A stretch of 64,000 bases of DNA from an uncultured Bacteroidales bacterium. Its GTDB lineage: Bacteria; Bacteroidota; Bacteroidia; Bacteroidales; UBA932. Under the pieces are notes generated by a model, which worked only from the letters and a program-made list of their open reading frames with translations, did no database searches and was not told where the DNA came from. The translations under genes and the position numbers were made by a program. The stretch spans positions 30,298 through 94,297 of the forward strand of contig CALVDI010000002.1 of assembly GCA_944326225.1 (NCBI GenBank), given 5' to 3'. Every line of letters begins with the position of its first letter. Positions within the stretch are counted from its first letter, which is position 1. Shown here one piece after another: positions 25,201 to 34,638 of this stretch.

Positions 25201-26727
25201 TCAGTGTTTGAAGTGTCTGTGTCCGGTCATTACCATCGCCATGCCGTGCGCGTTGCAGTAGTCCACGCTGTCGTTGTCGCGGATGGAGCCGCCCGGATGG
25301 ATGACGGCCTTGATACCGGCCTTGTCGGCTATCTCCACGCAGTCGGAGAAGGGGAAGAATGCGTCGGAGGCCATGACGGCTCCGTCGAGGCTGAATCCGA
25401 AGCTGCGGGCCTTCTCAATGGCCTGTCTGAGTGCGTCCACTCTGGATGTCTGGCCTATGCCGCTGGCAATCAGCTTGCGGTCCTTGGCCAGGACTATGGC
25501 GTTGGATTTGGAATGCTTTACTATGATGTTGGCGAAGAGCATGTCCTCGATCTGCTCAGGGGTGGGTGCCTCCTTGGTCACCTGTCTGAGGTCTTCGGGG
25601 CTCTCCTTGAAGGTGTCCCTATCCTGTACCAGTACGCCCGAGAGCATCGAGCGGAACTTCACGGCTGACGGACGGGCCTGGGCGGTCCTGAGGATGATGC
25701 GGTTCTTCTTTCCCTCGAGTATCTGAAGGGCCTCTGGCTCGTAATCGGGAGCGATGACCACCTCGAAGAATATTTTGTGCATCTCCTCGGCCGTAGCCTT
25801 GTCCACGGGGCGGTTGGCGGCGATGATGCCTCCGAATGCGGATACGGGATCGGCGGCCAGGGCTGACTCCCATGCCTCTTTCAGGGTGGCTCCTATGGCG
25901 CAGCCGCAGGCATTGTTGTGCTTGATGACGGCGACAGCGGTCTCGTCGAAGTCGGATATGAGCTCCAGGGCGGCCTCGATGTCCAGCATATTGTTGTAGG
26001 ATATCTCCTTGCCGTGCAGCTGCTCGGGCAGGGATGTCTCACTTCCGAAATACAGGGCTTTCTGATGAGGATTCTCCCCGTAGCGCAGGTGAGTGGCGCG
26101 GGTCTCGCTGGCAGTGAAGGCCGGTATCTGCTCCTTCCTGTTGAAATACTGGAAGATGTGTGTGTCGTAGTTGGAGCTCTTCAGGAACGCCTTTGCCGCG
26201 AAGGCCCGTCTGTCCTCTATGGACGAGTGTCCTTTCTTCTCCCTGAGCAGGGTGAGCAGGTCGGAGTATGACTCCTTGCCGGCTACGATTATCACGTCGT
26301 TGTAGTTCTTGGCGGCCGCCCTGATGAGGGAGATGCCTCCTATGTCTATCTTCTCGATGATGTCCTCTTCGGAAGCGTCCTTTGCGACATATTCCTCGAA
26401 AGGATACAGATCCACTATCACAAGGTCGATGCCGGGGATGTCGTATCTCTCCCTCTCGGCCACATCCGACGCCTCTTCCCGGCGGTACAGGATGCCGCCC
26501 ATGATCTTGGGATGGAGGGTCTTCACCCTGCCTCCGAATATGGAGGGATATCCGGTGAGGTCCTCGACTGCTGTAACAGGAATGTTATGGCTGCCCAAAT
26601 ACTGCTGCGTACCCCCTGTGGATAGTATCTCTACACCGAGGCTAACCAGCTCATTTGCAATGTCTAGGATGAGGTTCTTGTCGTACACTGAGATCAGTGC
26701 TTTCTGGATCTTTCTGTCGCTGTTCAT
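25201..26727 (-). CDS. purH: Bifunctional AICAR transformylase/IMP cyclohydrolase
   Basis: 508 aa. It carries out the last two steps of IMP synthesis in the cytoplasm. The N-terminal cyclohydrolase (MGS-like) domain has SVYDKNLILDIANEL, LSTGGTQQYLG and a GGRVKTLHPKIMGGIL loop (residues about 67-83). The C-terminal transformylase domain has NNACGCAIGATLKEAWESA, SAFGGIIAANRPVD, KHSKSNAIVLAKD and a closing VIHPGGSIRDNDSVDYCN. It is the first gene of an operon continuing into mreBCD-mrdA-rodA. Confidence 0.96.
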   Translation of the reverse strand: MNSDRKIQKALISVYDKNLILDIANELVSLGVEILSTGGTQQYLGSHNIPVTAVEDLTGYPSIFGGRVKTLHPKIMGGILYRREEASDVAERERYDIPGIDLVIVDLYPFEEYVAKDASEEDIIEKIDIGGISLIRAAAKNYNDVIIVAGKESYSDLLTLLREKKGHSSIEDRRAFAAKAFLKSSNYDTHIFQYFNRKEQIPAFTASETRATHLRYGENPHQKALYFGSETSLPEQLHGKEISYNNMLDIEAALELISDFDETAVAVIKHNNACGCAIGATLKEAWESALAADPVSAFGGIIAANRPVDKATAEEMHKIFFEVVIAPDYEPEALQILEGKKNRIILRTAQARPSAVKFRSMLSGVLVQDRDTFKESPEDLRQVTKEAPTPEQIEDMLFANIIVKHSKSNAIVLAKDRKLIASGIGQTSRVDALRQAIEKARSFGFSLDGAVMASDAFFPFSDCVEIADKAGIKAVIHPGGSIRDNDSVDYCNAHGMAMVMTGHRHFKH

Positions 26728-26775
26728 ATATGCTGGATAACTTTTTAGTTACATAATCCGTGGATGAATCGGAGA

Positions 26776-26783
26776 CAAAATTA
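26776..26783 (-). promoter_or_regulatory. Possible -7 element for the purH-mre operon
   Basis: TAATTTTG on the minus strand matches TAnnTTTG and lies about 48 bases before the purH ATG. No convincing TTTG is present 19-21 bases upstream in the A/T-rich spacer. Confidence 0.4.
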
Positions 26784-26806
26784 GTAATAAATAATTTATA
26801 AATTGC

Positions 26807-26814
26807 TACATTTG
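26807..26814 (+). promoter_or_regulatory. Possible -7 element for ispD
   Basis: TACATTTG, an exact TAnnTTTG, 23 bases before the ispD ATG. The upstream -33 element is poor (TTAG at 26781-26784, spacer 22). Confidence 0.5.
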
Positions 26815-26837
26815 AGAAAATATTTTGAGCCTGTAAA

Positions 26838-27515
26838 ATGCGAGAAAGATACGTGATAATTCCGGCAGGAGGAACGGGAAGCCGTATGGGGGCGCAGGTC
26901 CCCAAGCAGATGCTGGATCTGGATGGAGTTCCTGTTCTGCGCAGGACTCTGGAACTGTTTGTGCGTCAGCCGTTCGAAGTACATGTGATAATAGCTATCA
27001 ATCAGTCGATAAGGTCCATGTGGGTGGATTATTGCCGGAGAGAGAATCTCCTTTTCAAGTATGTGCTGGTGTCCGGAGGCATGACACGTTTCCATTCTGT
27101 ACGGAAGAGCCTCAGGTATGTCCCGGACGGGGCCCTGGTCGCAGTGCATGATGCCGTCCGTCCTCTTCTTAGACCGGAGGACGTAGGGCGCCTGTTTGAT
27201 GAGGGTGAGGTCAGCCCGGCAGTGATTCCTGTGCTCCCGGTCGCGGATTCTATGAGAAGGATACTTCCTGACGGAGGCTCGGAGGGAGTGAACAGAGAGT
27301 CCTACCGTCTGGTTCAGACTCCGCAGGTATTCCACTCCGAGATACTTAAGCGGGCCTATGATACGGCTTACTCGCCGGATTTCACGGACGATGCCTCAGT
27401 GGTGGAGAAAAGCGGGGTGCCGCTGCGTCTGACTGCCGGCAGCAGGTTCAACATCAAGCTGACTACACCTGAGGACATGATCTTCGCAGAGACTGTTCTC
27501 AGAACCATTTTGTAA
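26838..27515 (+). CDS. ispD: 2-C-methyl-D-erythritol 4-phosphate cytidylyltransferase
   Basis: 225 aa. It forms CDP-methylerythritol in the non-mevalonate isoprenoid pathway. The nucleotide-binding start IPAGGTGSRMGAQVPKQ is diagnostic, with HDAVRPLLRPEDVGRLF near 107, QTPQVFHSEILKRAY near 165 and a closing NIKLTTPEDMIFAE. All belong to the GT-A-like IspD/TarI fold; TarI-type activity cannot be excluded from sequence alone, but no teichoic-acid genes are near. Its 3' end overlaps the 3' end of prmC by 17 bases, tail to tail. Confidence 0.93.
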   Translation: MRERYVIIPAGGTGSRMGAQVPKQMLDLDGVPVLRRTLELFVRQPFEVHVIIAINQSIRSMWVDYCRRENLLFKYVLVSGGMTRFHSVRKSLRYVPDGALVAVHDAVRPLLRPEDVGRLFDEGEVSPAVIPVLPVADSMRRILPDGGSEGVNRESYRLVQTPQVFHSEILKRAYDTAYSPDFTDDASVVEKSGVPLRLTAGSRFNIKLTTPEDMIFAETVLRTIL

Positions 27516-28383
27516 AAGTGACGAACCGCGGCTTTCCGCGGAAGTCTTCCAGTATTTCCACGTCGCTGAATCCCCGGCTTTCAAAGAGTTCCCGGGACTG
27601 CTCCCCATAAGCCTCATTGATCTCGAACCAGCATTTGCCGCCCGTTTTTACTGTCCCGGCAGCCCATCCGGCCAGTGCCTTATAGAACCGCAGCGGATCG
27701 CTGTCGGGTACGAAGAGGGCTTTCTCAGGCTCGTAATCCAGGACATTGGGGGCCATAAAGGCCTTCTCGCTCTCGCAGACATAGGGGGGATTGGATACCA
27801 GTATGTCTATGTCGTCTATCTCCTCCGGAGGACCTTCGAGGATGTCGGCCTTGAAGAAGACCGGCGGGGTCTGCAGCGGCTGGCGGCCTGCCTCGTCCAG
27901 GTATATGCGCTGCCCTTTCGCTACGTCCAGGGCGTCTTCGTCCACGTCGAACGCCAGGACCTGTGCCTTTGGAAAGGCTGCGGCCAGGGTCCATGCTATG
28001 CAGCCGCTGCCGGTACAGGCATCCAGTATCCTGAGCTCCTGATAGCCGGACTTGCGCCATTCGTCTATGATGAGCCGGCACATCTGCTCGGTCTCCGGAC
28101 GCGGGATGAGCACGGCTTCCGAGACGTGGAATATGCGGCCGGCGAAGGTCTCCTCTCCGATGACGTACTGGACAGGACGGCCTGCCGCCAGCTCTTCCAG
28201 CGCACTCTGTATCTTTACAAGGTAAGGCTTGGGTATCACTACGTTGGGCTCGACGGAATACTCGTATTCGGACAGGCCCAGGAAGTGGGACAGAATCCGG
28301 ACGGATATGGCCTTGGCCTCGCCGGGGGAGTACTGCTCCGCCAGACACTCGGTGGCTTTGGTGACGAATTCCTTTCGGGTCAT
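27499..28383 (-). CDS. prmC: Release-factor glutamine methyltransferase
   Basis: 294 aa. It methylates the Gln of the GGQ motif in RF1/RF2. The N-terminal helical domain (about 1-85) ends in GEETFAGRIFHVSEAVLIPRPETE, a strong PrmC signature. The SAM site ILDACTGSGCIAWTLA lies near 118 and the catalytic NPPYVCESEKAFM near 190. It is the last gene of a pbp1A-ddl-prmC set, three bases after ddl. Confidence 0.94.
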   Translation of the reverse strand: MTRKEFVTKATECLAEQYSPGEAKAISVRILSHFLGLSEYEYSVEPNVVIPKPYLVKIQSALEELAAGRPVQYVIGEETFAGRIFHVSEAVLIPRPETEQMCRLIIDEWRKSGYQELRILDACTGSGCIAWTLAAAFPKAQVLAFDVDEDALDVAKGQRIYLDEAGRQPLQTPPVFFKADILEGPPEEIDDIDILVSNPPYVCESEKAFMAPNVLDYEPEKALFVPDSDPLRFYKALAGWAAGTVKTGGKCWFEINEAYGEQSRELFESRGFSDVEILEDFRGKPRFVTFTKWF

Positions 28384-28386
28384 ACG

Positions 28387-29391
28387 CTACTGTCTCCCGT
28401 CTATCAGTCCTTTCAGGAAATCCTCCATGGTCATGCCTGCCTGACGGACCATCTGGGGCACGAGGCTGGATGCCGTCATACCCGGATTGGGATTGATCTC
28501 CAGCAGGTAGGGTCTGTCGTCCTCGCTCAGGATGAAATCCATTCGCACCAGACCGGTGCATCCCAACCGGCGGAAGATTCTCACGGCCTCGTTCTGAATG
28601 AGTGCGGTCTGGGCTTCGGATACAGGGGCCGGACATATCTCCCGGCTGGCTCCCATATACTTGGCGTCGTAGTCAAAGAACTCATGCCCGGGTCCGGGCA
28701 CTATCTCGATGAGCGGGAGGGCGTGGACACCGTCGGCATCGGCGTAGACTCCGCAGTCTATCTCCTTGCCTGTTACGGCTTTCTCTATGATAAGAGTGTC
28801 GCTCTCCTTGAAGGCCGCCTCAATGGCCGCCGCCAGGTCCTCCGTCCTTTTGACCTTGGTGACTCCGAAGCTGGAGCCTCCGCCCGACGGCTTGACGAAT
28901 ACCGGCAGACCGAGCTCCGCCGTTATCCCGGCCGCGTCGTATGTGTCGCCCCTGCGCAGCATGACATCGTCGGCCAGATAAGTCCCCGAGTCCCTGAGAT
29001 AGGTCTTGCAGGCGTATTTGTCGAAAGCGATGGCCGCGCACAGGGAGCCGCAGCCTATGAACGGTATGTCCAGCAGCTCGAAGTAGGCCTGGAGCCTGCC
29101 GTTCTCGCCCGGGTCTCCGTGAATGATGATGAACACATTGTCAAAGCGGACTCTGTTCCCATCGATGGTGCAGGAAAAGTCGTTTCTGTCCATAGTGTGG
29201 CGCACCTCGCTGCCGTCCGCCGAGGATGTGACGGCCCACCAGCCTTCCCTGCACAGCAGGACCTCGTAGACATTGTATCCCGCATTGCGCAGCCATCGGG
29301 CGACGGACTTGCCGCTCTGTTTGGATATCTCCACTTCCGAGGAATATCCGCCGTATACTACCGCGATATTCCGTATTTTATCCGTACTCAT
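28387..29391 (-). CDS. ddl: D-alanine--D-alanine ligase
   Basis: 334 aa, ATP-grasp enzyme that makes the D-Ala-D-Ala end of the peptidoglycan stem peptide. The start IAVVYGGYSSEVEISKQSG is typical, with IIHGDPGENGRLQAYFELLD near 93, PVFVKPSGGGSSFGVTKVK near 150, the metal/ATP loops and a C-terminal LLEINPNPGMTASSLVPQM. All substrate-binding landmarks appear intact. The gene is six bases after pbp1A, so wall cross-linking and precursor supply are co-expressed here. Confidence 0.95.
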   Translation of the reverse strand: MSTDKIRNIAVVYGGYSSEVEISKQSGKSVARWLRNAGYNVYEVLLCREGWWAVTSSADGSEVRHTMDRNDFSCTIDGNRVRFDNVFIIIHGDPGENGRLQAYFELLDIPFIGCGSLCAAIAFDKYACKTYLRDSGTYLADDVMLRRGDTYDAAGITAELGLPVFVKPSGGGSSFGVTKVKRTEDLAAAIEAAFKESDTLIIEKAVTGKEIDCGVYADADGVHALPLIEIVPGPGHEFFDYDAKYMGASREICPAPVSEAQTALIQNEAVRIFRRLGCTGLVRMDFILSEDDRPYLLEINPNPGMTASSLVPQMVRQAGMTMEDFLKGLIDGRQ

Positions 29392-29397
29392 GGTATT

Positions 29398-31755
29398 TTA
29401 CATATTGAAAAATGAGTTCATGTCATCCTCGGTCTCCGTGACGGTGTCGTTGTCACTGCCGTCGCAGTCAGTGTCAAAATGCACTCCCGGCGGGGCGATG
29501 AACCTGTCTTCCGGAGTGACTCCGAGCGTTCCGTCATTCATGACTTTCTGCATGAAGAGTCCCCAGATGGGCAGGGAGGTATTGGCACCCTGTCCCTGGG
29601 CCATGCTCTCGAAGTGTACCTGCCGGTCTTCCGCTCCCACCCATACACCGGCGGTCAGATGGGGTACGTAGCCTATGAACCAGCCGTCGGACTTGTCATT
29701 GGTCGTACCCGTCTTGCCGGCTATGGGCCCTTCCAGTCCGTATCTCCAGCGCAGACGGGCTCCGGAGCCCTCATTCACCACACCTTCCATAAGATTGACC
29801 ATCAGGTATGCCGTCGCCTCGCTTACAGCTTCCTGCTTGCGGGGACTGAAGGTGCCGAGCACATTGCCCTCGCTGTCCTCTATGCGTGTCACCATCATCG
29901 GGTATATGTGGACTCCGCGGCTGGGGTAGGTGTTGTACGCGCTGACCATCTCCAGCAGGGTGATGTCGGCAGGTCCCAGGCAGAGGGACGGGTAGGGTGC
30001 CAGATAGGAGGTGATGCCGAGCTTGCGGCACATCTCCACCATGGCCGTCGGGCCGAACTGCCGCATCAGGTAGGCCGATATGTTGTTGCTGCTTCGGGTC
30101 AGACCCCACTTCAAGGTGACTTCCTTGCCGATATATTCCAGACGGTCCTCACTTTCGGGAGTCCATGTGGTGTCGGCCAGCACGAAGGTCTGCGGTACAT
30201 TGAGCACCTTGTCACAGGGATAGTAACCCTCCTGCATCGCCAGGGTGTAGAGGAAAGGCTTGATGGTCGAGCCTACCTGACGCTTGCCCTGGCGGGCGTT
30301 GTCGTATTTGAAATACCGGTACTCGGGGCCTCCGATGTAGGCCTTTATGTGGCCTGTCGTGGGCTCCATCGCCACGAACGAGGCGCGGAGGATGGATTTG
30401 TAGTACCGTATGGAGTCGTCCGGGGTCATGACGGTGTCTATGTATCCGTTTGTGTTCCATGAGAAGACGCGCATCTCTACTTTCTCCTTGAAGGCTCTCC
30501 CGATCTCTTTGGCAGAGGCTCCTGCGCTTCTCATGTTGCGGTAGCGGTCGCTCCATCTGCGGGCCTGTTCCATGACGGTGTTGCGGGTTGATGCCGGGAT
30601 GCCTTTGGCGAAAGGCCTGTGCGGATTGTCCTGCAGGTCCCGGAAGAAAGCCGGCTGGAGATCCTTGCCGAGATGCTGTCTCACCGCTTCCTCAGCGTAT
30701 CGCTGCATCCTGGAATTGATGGTGGTGTATATTGTAAGACCGTCTCTGTCAAGGTCGTAGGAGGTGCCGTCCGGTTTTTTGTTCTTGTTGAGCCAGCCGT
30801 ACAGCGGGTCATTTTCCCAAAGATCCATGTCTGCGGCATAGTCCTCCTCGAAGTAGTAGTCGCCCCTCTCCGGCTCGGACGCGCTCATGTATTTGCGCAG
30901 CATGTCCCTGAAATAGGGGGACTTGCTGGTGTTGTGGTCCAGCTGTCTGTAGTCCAGCACTATCGGCAGGGCCATCAGGGAGTCGGCCTCGGCCTGGGAG
31001 ATGTAGCCGTATTTGTCCATCTGGCTGATGACGTGGTTGCGCCGCGTGACGGACTTATCATAGTTGAGCACCGGGTTATAGCGGGTGGGCTTGTTGACCG
31101 CGCCCACCAGTGTCGCGCTCTCCTGCAGGTTGAGGTCTATGGGCTCCTTATTAAAGAAGGTATTGGCCGCCGCCTTGATGCCGTAGGAGTTGCTGCCGAA
31201 GAATATGGCGTTCATATACATGGCCATGATCTCGTCCTTGGTGTAGTTGCGCTCCAGCTTTACGGCGGTGATCCATTCCTTGAACTTGCTGACTACCAGT
31301 CTGAACACTGCCTCTCCGGGGAATTTGCCGGTGGCCTCTTCCCTAGGGAAAAGAGTCTTGGCCAGCTGCTGTGTGATGGTGCTGCCTCCTCCTCCCGAGC
31401 CGGCGTTCCCCAGCAGTATCGACTTGACGGCCACCCTGGCCAGGCTGCGGAAGTCTATGCCGCAGTGCTGGTAGAAACGCGCGTCCTCAGTGGCCACGGC
31501 TGCCTCTACCAGGTAGGGGGACAGGTCGTCAAAGCCCACGTGGGTACGGTTCTCGATATGATACGTGCCTATCAGCTCGCCGTCCTCGGATATGAGTTCG
31601 GTGGCCAGATAGGTCTTCGGGTTCTCCAGTTCCTCGAAGGACGGAATCTCTGCAAAGATGCCTACGCCTGCGATGAAAAGCACCATAATACCTATGGGAA
31701 TGAATACTACACACCAGATTGCGGTTATGAGTCTGCGTTTGGTCTTTTCTTTCAT
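29398..31755 (-). CDS. Bifunctional penicillin-binding protein 1A (class A)
   Basis: 785 aa. One N-terminal membrane helix (LITAIWCVVFIPIGIMVLFIAG) is followed by a GT51 glycosyltransferase domain. The catalytic Glu lies in AAVATEDARFYQHCGIDF, and the glycine-rich GSGGGGSTITQQLAKTLFP and KDEIMAMYMNAIFFGSNSYG are hallmarks. The transpeptidase domain has SxxK in VGSTIKPFLYTLA, SxN in TRSSNNISAYLM and KTG in IAGKTGTTNDKSDGW. It polymerises and cross-links peptidoglycan in the periplasm. The final 60 residues are an acidic Asp/Ser tail. It is divergent from topA across a 90-base gap. Confidence 0.95.
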   Translation of the reverse strand: MKEKTKRRLITAIWCVVFIPIGIMVLFIAGVGIFAEIPSFEELENPKTYLATELISEDGELIGTYHIENRTHVGFDDLSPYLVEAAVATEDARFYQHCGIDFRSLARVAVKSILLGNAGSGGGGSTITQQLAKTLFPREEATGKFPGEAVFRLVVSKFKEWITAVKLERNYTKDEIMAMYMNAIFFGSNSYGIKAAANTFFNKEPIDLNLQESATLVGAVNKPTRYNPVLNYDKSVTRRNHVISQMDKYGYISQAEADSLMALPIVLDYRQLDHNTSKSPYFRDMLRKYMSASEPERGDYYFEEDYAADMDLWENDPLYGWLNKNKKPDGTSYDLDRDGLTIYTTINSRMQRYAEEAVRQHLGKDLQPAFFRDLQDNPHRPFAKGIPASTRNTVMEQARRWSDRYRNMRSAGASAKEIGRAFKEKVEMRVFSWNTNGYIDTVMTPDDSIRYYKSILRASFVAMEPTTGHIKAYIGGPEYRYFKYDNARQGKRQVGSTIKPFLYTLAMQEGYYPCDKVLNVPQTFVLADTTWTPESEDRLEYIGKEVTLKWGLTRSSNNISAYLMRQFGPTAMVEMCRKLGITSYLAPYPSLCLGPADITLLEMVSAYNTYPSRGVHIYPMMVTRIEDSEGNVLGTFSPRKQEAVSEATAYLMVNLMEGVVNEGSGARLRWRYGLEGPIAGKTGTTNDKSDGWFIGYVPHLTAGVWVGAEDRQVHFESMAQGQGANTSLPIWGLFMQKVMNDGTLGVTPEDRFIAPPGVHFDTDCDGSDNDTVTETEDDMNSFFNM

Positions 31756-31789
31756 TTCTGTAAAATAAACATCGCGAAGTTAGAAAAAA

Positions 31790-31822
31790 TTTGGTTTTTG
31801 TCTTACTTTATCCTTTACTTTG
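31790..31822 (+). promoter_or_regulatory. Promoter of topA
   Basis: TTTG (31790-31793), a 21-base spacer, then TTACTTTG (31815-31822), which matches TAnnTTTG at seven of eight positions. The ATG follows after 22 bases, a usual leader length. A one-base-shorter TAC-TTTG reading of the -7 box is also possible. Confidence 0.6.
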
Positions 31823-31844
31823 CAACTTCATTCAACCGGTACAT

Positions 31845-34145
31845 ATGGAGAATTTGGTTATCGTGGAGTCTCCCGCCAAGGCGAAGACGATAGAAAAAAT
31901 ATTGGGAAAGGATTATACAGTGCGTTCCAGTTTCGGCCATATAAGGGATCTGGCCAAGAAGAATCTAGGTATAGACATCGAGCACGGCTTCACTCCTCAG
32001 TACGAGGTGTCGCCGGACAAGAAAAAAGTCGTGGCCGATCTGAAGTCGGCCTCCGACAAGGCTGCGGTGGTATGGCTGGCATCCGATGAGGACCGTGAGG
32101 GAGAGGCCATAGCGTGGCATCTGAAGGAGACCCTGGCTCTGGATCCGTCCCGCACCCGCCGTATAGTCTTCCATGAGATTACCAAGGACGCTATTCTCAA
32201 TGCCATAAAGACCCCCAGGGACGTGGACATGAATCTGGTGATGGCCCAGCAGGCCCGCAGGGTACTGGACCGTCTGGTGGGCTTTGAGCTCTCGCCCATT
32301 CTCTGGAAGAAGATAAAGCCGTCGCTCTCGGCCGGCCGCGTGCAGTCGGTGGCCCTCCGCCTGATAGTGGAGCGGGAGCGGGAGATCAACGCATTTGATT
32401 CCAAACCCTATTTCAGGGTAGAGGGCGTGTTTGTCCCTGAGAAATTGAAAGGCGGCAGGAGCTCCGCCAATAAGGTCATAGGAGTGCTGGACCGCAGGTT
32501 TGACTCGCAGCAGGAGGCCGAGGCTTTCCTTGAGAGCTGCCGGGGCTGCGTGTTTACCGTAGGTTCGGTGGAGAAGAAAGAGGTCTCCAAGTGTCCGGCT
32601 CCTCCGTTCACTACCTCGTCCCTTCAGCAGGAGGCCGCCCGTAAGTGCGGATTCTCGGTCAGCCAGACCATGTCCATAGCGCAGCATCTGTATGAGTCCG
32701 GACTGATTACCTACATGCGTACCGATTCCACGACTCTGTCGAAGCTCGCCATAGGTGCGGCCAAGTCCTGGATCACTGACAATCTGGGAGCGCAGTATCA
32801 CAAGGCCCGCCAGTACAAGACAGGTGTAAAGGGTGCTCAGGAGGCGCACGAGGCCATCCGTCCGACATATATCGCCAATACCGAGATTGAGGGTACGGCT
32901 GCCGAGAAAAAGCTCTACAGCCTTATCTGGAAGCGCACGGTGGCCTCACAGATGGCCGATGCCCGCCTGGAGAAGACGGATATAACCGTGGTAGGAGACA
33001 GGATTAAGGAGCATTTCGACGTGACCGGCTCCACGGTGCTGTTTGACGGTTTCCTTAAATTATATATGGAGTCGTCCGACGATGACGCTCCTTCGGGAGA
33101 CGAGGAGAGGATGCTTCCTCCTCTGGCCGTCGGAGATCTCATGCTGAGGGACACGATAACCGCCATGCAGAAGTACACCGTACATCCTCCCAGGTATTCC
33201 GAGGCCTCGCTGGTCAAGAAGATGGAGGAGCTGGGCATAGGCCGTCCCTCCACGTATGCACCGACTATCTCCACTCTCCATCAGAGAGGTTACATCCTGC
33301 GGCAGGACCGCAAGGGCGAGGAGAGGACAGTGACAGTGCTCACCCTGAAAGGAGACGACATAGCGCGCTCGGGCAAGAAGGAGACGACTGGCTCGGAGAA
33401 AGGCCGTCTGTGTCCTCAGGACATAGGCGTGATGGTCACGGACTTCCTGGAAAAGGCGTTCCCGTCCATCATGGACTATGGCTTTACCGCCAGGGTGGAG
33501 ACGGACTTCGACAAGGTGGCTGCCGGAAAACTGGTGTGGAACAAGATCGTGGCGGACTTCTACAGGCCTTTCCACGAGAAGGTGGAGGAGACCATAAGCG
33601 AGAGCGCTCCTGTGAAGACCCGCAAGGTGCTCGGGACTGATCCGGCTACGGGCAAGACGGTGATAGCCCGTATGGGACGTTACGGCTCGGTGGTGCAGAT
33701 AGGGGAGGATGACGATCCCCAGAAGCGGATTACCGGTCTGGACAAAGGTATGCTGATAGAGTCGGTGACTCTGGAAGATGCTCTGCGCCTGTTCGTCCTG
33801 CCCCGTACTCTGGGAGAGATCGACGGTAAGGAGGTGACCTGCTCCAAGGGCAAGTTCGGTCCCTATGTCAAGTATGACGGTAAGTTCGTATCCCTGAAGA
33901 AGGGCATGAACCCGTACACTATAACCCTGGAAGAGGCCCGCAAGCTGATCTCGGATCATGAGGAGCAGCAGAAGAACCGTAACATCAAGGCCTTCCCCGA
34001 AGCCGACATAGAGGTGCTCAACGGACGTTTCGGCCCTTACATCAAGCATTCGGGTGCCAACTATAAGATACCGAAAGGTACTGATCCCGGGACTTTGACT
34101 CTGGAGCAGTGCCGGGAGATAATAGAGAAATCCAAGAAAAAATAA
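31845..34145 (+). CDS. topA: DNA topoisomerase I
   Basis: 766 aa from the ATG at 31845. A longer frame would begin at 31791 inside the promoter. The start MENLVIVESPAKAKTIEKIL is the TOPRIM opening; acidic TOPRIM residues lie in ASDEDREGEAIAWHL near 83. Domain 2 has QQARRVLDRLVGFELSP. The active-site tyrosine is Tyr290 in GLITYMRTDSTTLS. The family Cys4 zinc fingers are absent; instead the C-terminus carries repeats of the form GKFGPYVKYDGKFVSLKKG and GRFGPYIKHSGANYKIPKG, common in Bacteroidetes enzymes. It relaxes negative supercoils in the cytoplasm. The Lrp-type regulator begins five bases after its stop. Confidence 0.96.
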   Translation: MENLVIVESPAKAKTIEKILGKDYTVRSSFGHIRDLAKKNLGIDIEHGFTPQYEVSPDKKKVVADLKSASDKAAVVWLASDEDREGEAIAWHLKETLALDPSRTRRIVFHEITKDAILNAIKTPRDVDMNLVMAQQARRVLDRLVGFELSPILWKKIKPSLSAGRVQSVALRLIVEREREINAFDSKPYFRVEGVFVPEKLKGGRSSANKVIGVLDRRFDSQQEAEAFLESCRGCVFTVGSVEKKEVSKCPAPPFTTSSLQQEAARKCGFSVSQTMSIAQHLYESGLITYMRTDSTTLSKLAIGAAKSWITDNLGAQYHKARQYKTGVKGAQEAHEAIRPTYIANTEIEGTAAEKKLYSLIWKRTVASQMADARLEKTDITVVGDRIKEHFDVTGSTVLFDGFLKLYMESSDDDAPSGDEERMLPPLAVGDLMLRDTITAMQKYTVHPPRYSEASLVKKMEELGIGRPSTYAPTISTLHQRGYILRQDRKGEERTVTVLTLKGDDIARSGKKETTGSEKGRLCPQDIGVMVTDFLEKAFPSIMDYGFTARVETDFDKVAAGKLVWNKIVADFYRPFHEKVEETISESAPVKTRKVLGTDPATGKTVIARMGRYGSVVQIGEDDDPQKRITGLDKGMLIESVTLEDALRLFVLPRTLGEIDGKEVTCSKGKFGPYVKYDGKFVSLKKGMNPYTITLEEARKLISDHEEQQKNRNIKAFPEADIEVLNGRFGPYIKHSGANYKIPKGTDPGTLTLEQCREIIEKSKKK

Positions 34146-34150
34146 GAGTA

Positions 34151-34627
34151 ATGAAGTACCAGTTGGACAGAATAGACCAGAGAATCCTTTCCTTTCTGGT
34201 CAAGAACGCCAGGATGCCGTTTCTGGAGATAGCCCGTGAGTGCGGAGTCTCCGGTGCGGCCATTCATCAGCGGGTCAAGAAGATGGAGAACATGGGCATC
34301 ATCACCGGCTCCCGCCTTCTGGTGAAGCCTCAGGCCCTCGGTCTCAATGTCTGCGCCTTCGTGGGTGTCTCGCTCTCGGAGACCAACAAGTACAACGAGG
34401 TGATAAAGGACCTCAAGCAGATACCCGAGGTGGTGGAGTGTCACTTCGTCACCGGCAAGCATGCCCTGCTGATCAAGCTCTACTGCACGGACCACGATCA
34501 CCTGATGCGCATCCTCGTCCACACTATTCAGAACATCCCCTACATCCAGAGTACGGATACGATGATCTCTCTGGACCAGGCCATCGAGCGTCAGATCTGG
34601 GTCGCCGATGTCCCCGTCAAGGACTGA
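34151..34627 (+). CDS. Lrp/AsnC-family transcriptional regulator
   Basis: 158 aa from the ATG at 34151; an upstream start would overlap topA. It opens KYQLDRIDQRILSFLVKNAR, followed by an AsnC-type helix-turn-helix (PFLEIARECGVSGAAIHQRV, about 22-45), and an effector-binding RAM domain (about 65-155) with VECHFVTGKHALLIKLYC and a closing IQSTDTMISLDQAIERQ. Such regulators respond to amino acids or related ligands. The ligand and targets are not deducible. It is probably co-transcribed with topA and ends tail to tail with the serine hydrolase, with 11 bases between. Confidence 0.9.
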   Translation: MKYQLDRIDQRILSFLVKNARMPFLEIARECGVSGAAIHQRVKKMENMGIITGSRLLVKPQALGLNVCAFVGVSLSETNKYNEVIKDLKQIPEVVECHFVTGKHALLIKLYCTDHDHLMRILVHTIQNIPYIQSTDTMISLDQAIERQIWVADVPVKD

Positions 34628-34638
34628 ACCCTTGCTGT

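Noticed and set aside
28126-31893. Plus-strand frames of 424-429 aa opposite ddl, prmC and pbp1A
   Set aside because: They are antisense shadows of enzymes with complete catalytic motifs.
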